Below, piece after piece: positions 1 through 8,900 of a DNA stretch of 41,897 bases. Below the pieces are notes generated by a model that saw only the letters and a program-made list of their open reading frames with translations, had not been told where the DNA came from and ran no database searches. Within the stretch, counting starts at the first letter, position 1, and each line of letters opens with the position of its first letter. Location of the stretch: assembly GCA_001724265.1 (NCBI GenBank), contig MEDY01000271.1, positions 1-41,897 on the forward strand, read 5' to 3'. The position numbers and the translations under genes are program-made. Source of the DNA: Rhizaria sp. SCN 62-66. Its lineage: Eukaryota; Rhizaria, unplaced.

Positions 1-1852
1 CGCGGGCCGACTCGGCGCCCGCCAGCGAGGCGCGCACGCCCGCGAGCTCCTGCGCGTGCGCGTGCGCGGCGGCGGCGGCGGCGGCGGCGACCGCGGCGGC
101 GTCGGCGCGTGCGGCGGCCGTGGCGGCGGCGAGCGCGTCGTAGGCCTGCGCGGCGGCGTCCAGCTCCGCCAGCAACGCGGCCTCGCGGTCCGCCAGCGCG
201 GCGGCGCGGGCCTGCGCAGCGTCGGCCGCGGCGGACTGCGCAGAAAGCTGCGTCGACAGCTCGTCGATGGTGCGCGCCTGCGCCGCGATGGTCGCCGCGT
301 GCGCCGAGGTCACCGCAGCGGACTGCATCACCGCGCCGGACGCCGCGGACGTAGAGGGCGGTGCGCCGGGCGTCGCGGTGACCGCGGCGGCGGCGGCGCT
401 GCTCGCGACGGGCGCGGTGCGGGACAGAGCCGCGGTGGACGCGGGCGTCGCCGTTGCCGCCGCTGCGGCCGTGGTGGCGGCTGACGGCGCGGAGAGCGAG
501 GTCGCGAGGCCGTGGCTGTCAGCGAACTGCGCGGCGGCAGCGACGGCGGACTCGGAATCGTTGGCTCTCACACCGCCGGCGCTCGACACAGCGCTCGCCG
601 CGGCGCTCGGTGCGGGCGTGTTGCTCAGCGGCTTCACGGGGCACAACCGGTTGTTCTGCTGCAGCAGCAGCGGCGCCGGCGCGGGGACCGCGGCGGGCTG
701 CGCAGCAACAGCAGTTTGACTGTGGGCAATGTCGCGCTCCAGATCGTCGATGGCGGCGTCAACTTCGTCGAGCTCGCTCTGCGCCGCAACAAACTGCTGT
801 TGTTGCTGTTGCTGTGCTTGTTGCTGTTGAAATTGCTGGAACTGCTGGAACTGCTGCAGAGCCAACGCCTGAGGCTGGGACTGCGGCAGCAACTGTGCGG
901 CGGCGGCGGCTGGGCCCGCAGTGGGCACGTACAGACTCGCGGGCGGCGACGGCAGCGCGCCGGGGGCCAGCGCAAAGCCCGCAGCGGCGCCGTACTGGGC
1001 ATGCGCAGGCGCGACCGCAGCAGCAGCGGGGTAGACGTGCGCCTGCGCGTGAGAGTGAGCGGGCACTGCAGGGGCGTAGCTGGACGCAGGCGAGAAGGGC
1101 GGCGCCACACTGTGCGGGTGACGCGGCGCCTGCTGCAGTAGCTGCTGCTGTTGCTGCTGCATGAGCGCCAGCTGGTTCTGCTGCTGCTGCGGCGGCGCCT
1201 GGGGGAAGGGGTACTGCATCTGCTGCAGCTGGTGCTGGTGAAGCGCCTGCTGCTGCTGGCGCAGCGCGGCCGTGTACTCAGCCGACTGCGTTAACAGCTC
1301 CCACGGCGCCGCGTGCGCCTGCGCGTGCTGCGCCGAACCGTATGAGTGCGCGGGGGACATGAGTGAGGCCAGCGAGGCCGCGCCCGACGCCGCCGCCGCG
1401 GCCGACGCGGGGGGCGCGATGCCGGCGAGGGAGGCCGAGTTGTGGGCCAGCCGCGGGGAGGCGTGCAGCGAGGCGTAGTAGCTCGCTCTCGCGGCGGTCG
1501 TCGGTGCAGCGGGCAGCGAAAGTGGGGACGTCAGCGCAGCGGCGGCGGCGGCGGGCGAGGTCAAGTAAGCCTGCTCCTGCGGGAGGCCGTGGGCGCTGGC
1601 GTGGTACGCAGCGGCCTCGGCGTCGTCCTCGGGCGCGTAGTCGGCGTACTCGTCGAAGTTGAGCTGCGCGGGCACAGCGCTGGCAGCGGAGCGCGGGGCG
1701 CGAGAGGACGTGGGGCCGCGCGCGGATCGGGGCTTTTCCTGGGACGACTGGCGCGCTGCGGCAGCGGAGGCGGTGGCAGCGGCTGCGGCGCGGCTCGCAG
1801 TCGTCGACCGTGCATGCAGCGGCGCAGGGGCCGCGCGGGGACGACTGCTCAT
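1..1852 (-). CDS. Ala/Gln-rich coiled-coil protein, 3' end missing
   Basis: The frame is open from an ATG at 1852-1850 to the left edge, giving 617 codons with no stop, so the C-terminus lies outside the window. An in-frame TAG at 1882-1880 precedes the ATG, and GC content drops sharply there, which fixes the start. The N-terminus is Ala/Ser/Arg-rich. An acidic patch (FDEYADYAPEDDAE) lies near residues 65-80. Two Gln-rich stretches sit near residues 198-241 and 330-354, the second followed by a short acidic helix (ELDEVDAAIDDLERD). The last ~90 visible residues (about 520-608) are an Ala-rich heptad-like helix with regular Leu, Glu, Asp and Arg, consistent with a coiled coil continuing past the edge. 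I recognise no family. Low-complexity Gln tracts plus a coiled coil would fit a scaffold or RNA-granule protein, but that is only a guess. Confidence 0.8.
   Translation of the reverse strand, partial: MSSRPRAAPAPLHARSTTASRAAAAATASAAAARQSSQEKPRSARGPTSSRAPRSAASAVPAQLNFDEYADYAPEDDAEAAAYHASAHGLPQEQAYLTSPAAAAAALTSPLSLPAAPTTAARASYYASLHASPRLAHNSASLAGIAPPASAAAAASGAASLASLMSPAHSYGSAQHAQAHAAPWELLTQSAEYTAALRQQQQALHQHQLQQMQYPFPQAPPQQQQNQLALMQQQQQQLLQQAPRHPHSVAPPFSPASSYAPAVPAHSHAQAHVYPAAAAVAPAHAQYGAAAGFALAPGALPSPPASLYVPTAGPAAAAAQLLPQSQPQALALQQFQQFQQFQQQQAQQQQQQQFVAAQSELDEVDAAIDDLERDIAHSQTAVAAQPAAVPAPAPLLLQQNNRLCPVKPLSNTPAPSAAASAVSSAGGVRANDSESAVAAAAQFADSHGLATSLSAPSAATTAAAAATATPASTAALSRTAPVASSAAAAAVTATPGAPPSTSAASGAVMQSAAVTSAHAATIAAQARTIDELSTQLSAQSAAADAAQARAAALADREAALLAELDAAAQAYDALAAATAAARADAAAVAAAAAAAAHAHAQELAGVRASLAGAESAR
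793..860 (-). repeat. CAG/CAA tract (poly-Gln)
   Basis: Interrupted CTG/TTG triplets on the + strand read as a Gln run with Phe interruptions (QQF repeats) around residues 331-354 of the left-edge gene. Confidence 0.85.
1130..1260 (-). repeat. CAG-rich Gln tract
   Basis: Dense CTG triplets on the + strand encode several short Gln runs separated by Leu, His, Pro and Met (about residues 198-241) in the left-edge gene. The repeat is impure, so it is probably less slippage-prone than a perfect CAG array. Confidence 0.8.
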
Positions 1853-3025
1853 GGCAGAGAGTATAAAGTTACGCGGGTACTATGTAGGGAAAAACGGGGC
1901 AGTTGTGGGGATCTATGGAGGCGCGAGACACAGAAGAAAGTGGTGTGAGGAAGATGCTTTGGAGAGGGTTCATGAAGGAGAGATGAAACCGAGCTCTGAT
2001 TCAAAAAGACTCAATGCAGTGCACGTGGAAATTAAATAGCAAGAATACAACAAGCCATATTAAATAATAACTCAGCGCAAACACCAATTGTTGTTGCGAC
2101 ATCTCTGCAGAGGTGCTTGAATTCAGGCTCTGAGTCTTCACTGAGGAGGGTTGAGACTGCAGTCCTCCCGTCACGCCACAAGGGTCTGACAAGTCAGGCG
2201 CCGTTGAGTGCGGACGAGCACAATTCAAGTTGATAGAACACACAAACAAACAAAAAACGAATACATGGGGGTGGAAGATAAACAAATGCGGTACCTCTAA
2301 GTGCAGAGCAGTACTGATTTGGTGTACGTATTGTATTAATGGAAGATATACGAATGATTGATTGGTTAGTTTTGAAGAGAAAACGGCAAGATGCTGGGAC
2401 ACGCAATCCCAGCGCTAGGTGGCAAACAGGCGTGCTCGTTCGTGGCGGCCGGCGCTAGAACCAGCGACGGAAACAACGACACGCGGGCAAAGGAGTAACA
2501 TGGTTACGTTTGCGTCCTTACGCAAACGCAAGAAAAACACATAAAATAAAAAGAACAAAATAGAGACGTACAAGAGTGTAAAAACGAAAAAAAACGGTGG
2601 TTACGTTGATGGCGGTATCGCCGGAGTTCGCTGAAAGCCTGTTGCTGTCGCAGAGAGTGATCAGCTGCCTGACTGGCGTCGTTTTCGGTATCGCAATCGC
2701 AGTACGCTAACTCGCGTCGAGCAGCTTCCTTCTCTGACAGCGCACATGCATGTGGCATGTGGCGTCAAGAGTCAGTCAGCACACTATTCACAGAGTCAAG
2801 TCATACAGAGGAAGTCACACACGTCAAATCAAAAGCACAGTTAGTTAAACAAAGATGTCGCATAGAGCGCACACACGGACACACACACACACATACACAC
2901 CGACAGCAGCAAAGCCATCACCAGCGGTGGTCAGGCTTTCAGTTCACAGAAAACACTTATCACAGCTGAGCGTTGGCTGCGCATGCTGACTGCGCACAGC
3001 TCGCTGACTGTTGACTGCTGACTGC
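1853..3025. other. Intergenic region, AT-richer
   Basis: It lies upstream of the left-edge gene and downstream of the UCK-UPRT gene, both on the minus strand. It should hold the promoter of the former and the 3' processing signals of the latter. Short open frames here lack ATG starts or look like random AT-rich translation. It carries a CA-rich microsatellite and a degenerate TGACTGC array, listed separately. No RNA gene was recognised. Confidence 0.6.
2869..2900. repeat. CA-rich microsatellite
   Basis: An imperfect (CA)n run interrupted by GG and T in intergenic DNA. It is a simple sequence repeat with no visible coding role. Confidence 0.85.
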
Positions 3026-3037
3026 TTACTGCTTGCT
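2985..3037. repeat. Degenerate TGACTGC tandem array at a gene end
   Basis: The + strand repeats GCTGACTGC, GCTGACTG, TTGACTGC, TGACTGC, TTACTGC and TTGCT in close succession. The array straddles the stop codon (TAA, plus positions 3026-3028) of the UCK-UPRT gene, so the last residues and the start of the 3' UTR are built from repeat units. Confidence 0.75.
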
Positions 3038-4861
3038 ATCCTCGGCGGCGGGCGCGATGTAGGCGCCCGAGGGCGAGGCGCGGAGCGTGGGGACGTTGGG
3101 GACGCCGGGGCCCGTGCCAAAGTAGCGGTCGCCGAGGTAGCCGACGCCGGGCGTCACGAACATGTTGGCGTCGAGCCCCTCGTCGAGCCACGAGGTGACG
3201 ACGCGCATGCGCGGGAACGTCGTAGTGACCTTGTGCAGCCCCTCGGGCGCAGCGATGATGCAGCAGAAGACGATGTTCTCCTCGAGCACGCCGTGGTCGA
3301 GCAGCACCTGCACGGCCATGTTGACGGCGCCGCCCGTGGCCAGCACACCGTCGAAGAGGAACACCGTCGTGCCCGGCAGCGCGAGGTTCGCGGGCAGCTT
3401 GGCGTAGTAGAGCCGCGGGCCCAGCTCGAACTTGCGCGAGACAGACTGCTGGATGACGATCTTGCCGACGGGCACCTCGGGCAGCAGGTTGCGGACGGCC
3501 GACTCAAACACCTCGCCCGTGCGCACGATCGAGACCGTGGCGAGCGCGCCCGCGTGGTCAACGCCGTGGAAGGCGGCGCCAGTGGGCGTCGTCACCGTCA
3601 CCGGCGCGTGCGCCACGGTCGCCAGCGCCGCCGCCATGATGCGCTGCACGAGGCGCGAGAGGTTGAAGTTGAACTCGTCGAACTCGGTCGTCTGATCGCG
3701 CACCAGCGTGTGTAGCGCGCGCAGCGACCGCGTGGCGGGCATGACGGTCACGGTGGAGGGCAGCTGGGAGGGCAGCAACAGCTCGGGGCGCACGGGCGTC
3801 TGCGCGCGCTGCACAATGATGTGGTCCGTGTGGCGCTTCTCGAGGCGCGAGACGATGTGCTGCGTGAGCAGGTCGATGGCGACCTGGTTAGTCGCGTTCC
3901 ACGGCACGATGAGGTCGGCGAAGCGCTTGGTGGGGAGGATGAACTCCTCGAACGAGGGCTTGACGGTGCGCTGGTACTGGTCCAGCACGCCCTGCACCGA
4001 GCGGCCGCGCTCGCGGATGTCGCGCGAGATGCGGCGCGCGAGGCGCAGGTCCGAGTCAGTGTCAACGTAGATCTTGAGGTCCATGAGGTCGCGGATGCGC
4101 TTGTCGTAGAGGAGCAGGATGCCCTCAACGATGACGACGTCGACGCCGTACATGCGGTCCGTCTCGGCCAGGCGCGCGTGGGTGGAGAAGTCGTAGATGG
4201 GCACGTCGACAACCTTGCCCGTGCGCATCTCCGTCACCGTCTTAAACAGCTGGTCCATGTCGAAGGCGTTGGGGTGGTCGAAGTTGTAGTTGCCGGCGTG
4301 GGCCACAACCTGCTCTTCGGGCGTCAGCGAGCGGTAGAAGCGGTCCATCGACAGCAGCCCAACCCAGGGGATATCGAGCGAGTCGACGATGGCCTTGCAC
4401 ACGGACGTCTTGCCCGAGGCGGAGCCGCCGGTGACGCCGATGAAGAAGGGCGCGGCGCGCTGCCCGTTGGCGTCGTACCAGGGCGCGCGACCCACGGTCC
4501 AGCGCACCGACGAGCGCGCGTCAGAGCCGGGCGTCGCGGGGGCGCCCGCCAGCGCGGAGGCCACGGCCGCGCCCACCAGCGCGCCCGCGGGCGGGCCCGT
4601 GCGCAGGGTGGCGCCGTGGGGGCCGTGGCCGTGGGCGGCGTGGGGGTTGGCGGGACCAAGCGCAGGGGAGCCCGCGGCCGAGGCGGCGAGCGAGCGCGCG
4701 GCCGAGTGCGTCGGCAGACCCAGGTGGTCGGGCTGCAGCATGAGCGAGCCGCGGCCGGGCGGGCCCGTGACGCGGTCCGAGAGCGTGGCGTCGAGCGAGG
4801 CGCCGCCGTCGAGGTCGAGCGAGGCGGCGGGGAAGTCGGCGCTGTTGACGGCGCCGATCAT
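3026..4861 (-). CDS. UCKL1: Uridine kinase - uracil phosphoribosyltransferase-like fusion
   Basis: Pyrimidine salvage enzyme of 611 aa. The kinase half phosphorylates uridine/cytidine to UMP/CMP. In active members the C-terminal half makes UMP from uracil and PRPP. Residues 1-135 are an Ala/Gly/Pro-rich, probably disordered leader. The uridine kinase domain spans about 139-341, with P-loop GGSASGKT (145-152), the DRFY and YNFDHP substrate elements, VPIYDFSTHAR, the VIVEGI strand and the RRISRDIRERGR lid. The UPRT-like domain spans about 377-584, with VSIVRTGE, PRPP loop FDGVLATGG (503-511) and the terminal GDRYFGT. The start is the first in-frame ATG (4861). A TGA lies upstream in frame at 4945-4943, and the intervening frame begins only with GTG. 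This two-domain order is known from animal UCKL1 and plant UKL proteins. The loop after KIVIQ reads QSVSRK rather than the usual RDE/RNE type, so UPRT activity is doubtful. Confidence 0.95.
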   Translation of the reverse strand: MIGAVNSADFPAASLDLDGGASLDATLSDRVTGPPGRGSLMLQPDHLGLPTHSAARSLAASAAGSPALGPANPHAAHGHGPHGATLRTGPPAGALVGAAVASALAGAPATPGSDARSSVRWTVGRAPWYDANGQRAAPFFIGVTGGSASGKTSVCKAIVDSLDIPWVGLLSMDRFYRSLTPEEQVVAHAGNYNFDHPNAFDMDQLFKTVTEMRTGKVVDVPIYDFSTHARLAETDRMYGVDVVIVEGILLLYDKRIRDLMDLKIYVDTDSDLRLARRISRDIRERGRSVQGVLDQYQRTVKPSFEEFILPTKRFADLIVPWNATNQVAIDLLTQHIVSRLEKRHTDHIIVQRAQTPVRPELLLPSQLPSTVTVMPATRSLRALHTLVRDQTTEFDEFNFNLSRLVQRIMAAALATVAHAPVTVTTPTGAAFHGVDHAGALATVSIVRTGEVFESAVRNLLPEVPVGKIVIQQSVSRKFELGPRLYYAKLPANLALPGTTVFLFDGVLATGGAVNMAVQVLLDHGVLEENIVFCCIIAAPEGLHKVTTTFPRMRVVTSWLDEGLDANMFVTPGVGYLGDRYFGTGPGVPNVPTLRASPSGAYIAPAAEDSKQ

Positions 4862-5353
4862 CGGGGAGCGAATCTTAGGAGCAAAGGTGTGCGTGGGGGC
4901 TGTATGCGGTGAAACAACGGGCAATGAAGGCACGCGTTGTGGTCAGATCCAGAGTGGGATTCACGCATGAATGATTTGGAGGCGCGGTGAGAGCGGTTTG
5001 GTGGGGAGCAGATTTCACCACGAAAAGATATCGGAGGGGGCGGAGTAGTGGAGAAAGCGGGAGTAGAGGCGACAGCAGGATGAGGGCTGGGACTAAACAA
5101 TCGGAATCGAATACTATCCTAGACGAAGGATTGTTTGTGTGAATCCCAGACTGATTCGGGGGGCCGCGAGGGGCGCAAACAGGGTGCAATGCCAACGGGC
5201 AGCCGGGGCGCTAGCATGCCTCGTGGGACGCGCAGATGCACTCCATAGAGGCACCGGCGCGCGCAGCTGCACATAAAAAGAAGCAGTTTCGCATTCTACA
5301 ACAAGTAGAAAACCGCCTCAAAATGCGAGCAGTGCGCGCTGCGTGTTGTTTTA

Positions 5354-5384
5354 CCCCACAACTCCGGGATAGCGGAGCGTGGGG
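5354..5384. repeat. Imperfect inverted repeat in divergent promoter
   Basis: CCCCAC-AA-CTCCG, a 6-base loop, then CGGAG-C-GTGGGG. Eleven paired positions are interrupted by an AA/C internal bulge. It lies mid-way between two divergent genes, so it may be a regulatory palindrome or RNA hairpin. Confidence 0.5.
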
Positions 5385-5390
5385 GCGGGA
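5381..5390. promoter_or_regulatory. GC-box-like site
   Basis: GGGGGCGGGA matches an Sp1/KLF-type GC-box core. It lies about 520-550 bp from each of the two divergent start codons. Functional assignment in this organism is inference only. Confidence 0.35.
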
Positions 5391-5941
5391 CCGGGGGCCG
5401 AGGTCATCACAGAGTGGAAGATATGGCGCGAACCCGCCAGCGGGTCGAGTCATAAATATTCCACATGTTGCAAATAACAAATCTTAGTCAAACGTACCAG
5501 ACATCTTCCAAGCAGAGGCACACGAAGCCGCGTTGTCCACAATTCGCGTAGCTCAAGACGCGGTCCTCACCCGCTCGATCGGGTCGGTTGGCTCGCTCGG
5601 TCCGTCCGGCCTTCAAGCGACACGGAACTAAAAGGATTACTCACTAGGACAACTTGCTTGAGGCGTTACTCAACCTAGAAAATCACTCAAGTGCCTTCAA
5701 ACATCCGTTATTTGGAGCAACACCAAACATATGACTAAATGCGAATGTGTTACTTTTGGAAGTCTAATAGCCAACGTTATGGTTATCAAACAACTCTTAA
5801 GCCTGTTTCTTAGATCGACTGGTGTTCACCTCAAATCACGTTCTCTCCTTGTTCTTCCTTCCAGTAATCATCTATTGACCCAACAGGCGTGTCTTAAGTG
5901 TCCTCATTTCTGGTCTAGCTTTTTATTGCGCGTCTGCGTGC

Positions 5942-8900
5942 ATGAGTGCGCCCGGCCCGGGTCCCGCGTCCCCGGCCGCCTTCGCGCCGGCGCCGCGGTC
6001 GCCCTCCCCTGATAACCGTTGGGCGCTTGACCCGTCCGCCGTGCTCGCTGCGGTGTCGCTCTCACACTGCCCGACGCCGCCGCCGCTGCCCGTGACGCCT
6101 CCGCACGCGGCCACGCCCCCGCACGAGCCCGTGTTTGCGGTGGACTTTGCTGCCGCACTGCTGGCGCCCGGGCTCGACCTCAATGAGCCGATGCAGCGCG
6201 CGACCCTCGCCGCGCTGCAGGCCGCGCCAGAGCCCTTCGCGCGTCCCCACGCCGCGCACCACCGCCGCGCCGCGGAACTCCGCCACGCCGCGCGCCCCAG
6301 CACCGCGCGCGCAGCCTCCACGCGCCCGGTTTCCTCGGCAGGCGGCTCGTCGGACGGCGCGCGGTCGAACGCGTACTATGCCAACAGGGCCACTGACGCT
6401 TCCACCAAGTCGCGCGCGCTCCCCGTGCCCGGCAGCCCCGCGCGGCCCACGGCGCCGCGGTCCACCGTGATGCGCCCGGCGCCGCCGCAGGGCGCGCCGG
6501 CGGCTGCGGGCAGGCCCGGCACGGCGCGGGCGGCGACGGCGACGCGGGCGGCGACTGCGACACGGGCTAAGGTGGTGCCAGCGGCTGCAGCTGCGGCAGC
6601 GTCTGAGACTGCGACGGAGACTGCGACGGCGACCTCAACTGCAACGCCGCGGAATATTGTGCCCCGCGCGAGGCCGGGCACCGCGCATGTGATGGCCTCT
6701 TCAGGAGGACATGGTAGCACCGCAGCGAAGTCCGGCGTGGCTCCAAATCTTCCTAAGAGCGCCGCTGCGAAGGGCGAGACCACAATGACGCCTCCGGTGG
6801 CTGCAGCGGCGATGGCCGCGATTTACGCATCAGCGCCCGCGGCGACGGCGACTGAGCTTAGCGCTGATCCTGATGCAGCTCCCGTTACTGTTAACAGCGC
6901 TGCCGTTACTGCTGATGATGATGATGTTACCACTGGGAATAGCAAGCCTAATGGGACCAACGACACGGCCAAGGCAGTTCCGACAACTGCGGCCGAGTCC
7001 GACAGCTGTGGTATTGCTGCCGCCGATAATGGCGCCGCTGTTACCGTTGCTGCGACAAACACGGACGGCTCTGCTGCAGCCGGCTCCACACATGAGCAAC
7101 AACCTGATGCATTGGTGGGTTCTGAGAAGCGAGCTGAGACTGGGCCGGCGACTGGGCAAGTCAGTGAGAGCGCGGCGATGGAGCAGCCCATTGCCTCTCT
7201 TTCCGAGCAGGCACAGCCCGAGACTGTAAATGCCTCTGATGATACAAGCACTGAAGAGAGCCCCGACGCTAAAACCATCACTGAGGCGAATGTCTTCGCC
7301 ACAGCCAACATCGCAATTGACGTCACCGGCGCATCTGAGCAGGGACCTTGCGCGACGCCGCCGCCCGATCCATGTGCTGGAGGCGCAGCTGCAAGTCCTG
7401 CGAAGCCCGCAGCGTTGGGAAGAGGCCCTCTGCAGCAGCTGCTCGAAGAGGTGCGTGACACGCAGTCCGCTGCTGTAGCCGAAAATTCCACTGCAGCAGT
7501 CGGACATGGTGTCACTGACGCGAATCTAAACTACATCAGCGAGTCGATTGACAGTGAAGACGCCGACAAGGGTCCTGACGCGTTCTCATTCACATCAATT
7601 CCGCATCCTTCCACCGCTCCGCCAAACCACATTCCTCTGCCGCAACCGCGGTCCAACTCTCCACTCTCAGCGCGCTCACCAGCGACCACATTCGGCGACG
7701 TTCCGCCCCCTGTGCGCCCCCTATCCGCGCGTCTGGCCTGCGCGCGCGACTATGACGCGCACCCGGCGCTGCAGGGCTCGGTGTTCGGCTCGGCGCGCCC
7801 GCCGCCGCTGGCCGTGGCGGCGCTCGCGGCCTCGCGTCTGTCCGCGCTCGCGGAGCACGGCGGCGGCGGCGTCGCCGCTGCGGTGGCGATCGGCGGTGCG
7901 GCGTCGCTCGAGGACGCGCGCGCGATGCTGTCGCCAGCGCTGTCGACGCACCCCGCCGTGCCCGTCTTCGAGCGCGCCGACGAGGGCGTGCCCGTGCTCG
8001 CCGCCGCGCACCTAGGCGGGCTCGCGGGCCGGCTCGCGCGCGGGGGCGGGCCTGGCGCGACGCGCGGATTTGCGGTCGACGGCGGCGGCGACGACGACGG
8101 CGAGGGCAACAACAGCTTTGCGCGCGGCGGCTCGTCAATGCCGCGCGTGAACAACAACAATCTCGCTCATGGCGACTCTCTGCCTGTGACCGCTGAGGGC
8201 GTGCCGTTTGTGCAGCTGCCGTCGCGCAAGCCGCGCGTGCCGCCAGCGTCCGCAGCGAGCGCGCACCCGCTGCCGTCCTGGCTGCGCGCGCGCGGCGCCG
8301 TGTCCGCGGGCCTGCTCTTCCCGTCGAACCCCAACCTGGGCTCCGGTACTGCGCTTGTGTCCGCGCACGCCCGCGCCGTCGCGGCGGCGATGCGCGCCTT
8401 TGCGCGCGCGCAGGGCGAGCGCGGGAACGCCGCTGTGGCGTGGGCTTCGACCACGGGGGCCGACGACGACGGCGCACACAGCGAGGAAGCTGAGCGCGCA
8501 GTGCGTCGCGACCGCCTCATGCGCGCAGTCGGCCGCGCTCGCTCGCAGTCACCGCGCCGCGGACGCCCCGCGAGTGCGATGACATCAGTATCCTCAAGCG
8601 CATTACGTGGGAACATCACTGTGCGCTCACACAGCGCGGAGCCGCCGCTGTCGCGGCAGCGGGCCGTGGAGGCTGCGCGCCAGCGCATCATGGCTGCGTC
8701 CGGTCCACCACAGGCGCCTGGGTTATTTTCGCACCTAAAAGAGCTCTCGCGCACCCTGCTGGGACTGGAACAGCACGCGCCGAGCTCGTACTACGGGGGC
8801 TCCATATTCGGCGGATCCAGCGCGCGCCACGTGAGCGTGGCGTTCACGTCCGTGTCCCCGCGGCCGACGCCCACCGACCCGCTGCCGGTGCACAACGTGC

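Larger units (their letters stand above)
4862..5941. other. Divergent intergenic region, likely two promoters
   Basis: It separates the UCK-UPRT gene (-) from the giant + strand gene and should contain both promoters. It is AT-rich overall with one GC-rich island around 5330-5420 that carries a GC-box and an imperfect inverted repeat. A second GC-rich patch with TCGG/CTCG motifs lies at about 5560-5612. The last 330 bases before 5942 are AT-rich and lack an open frame of protein-like composition. Confidence 0.6.

Noticed and set aside
4862-4933. A longer UCK-UPRT protein with 24 extra N-terminal residues
   Set aside because: The frame there begins with GTG, not ATG, and an in-frame TGA lies just upstream. 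The AT-richer composition indicates 5' UTR.
5560-5612. GC-rich TCGG/CTCG patch considered as a tRNA or small RNA
   Set aside because: It has no T-loop GTTCRAATC-like sequence and no acceptor-stem pairing, and only a 4-bp internal stem.
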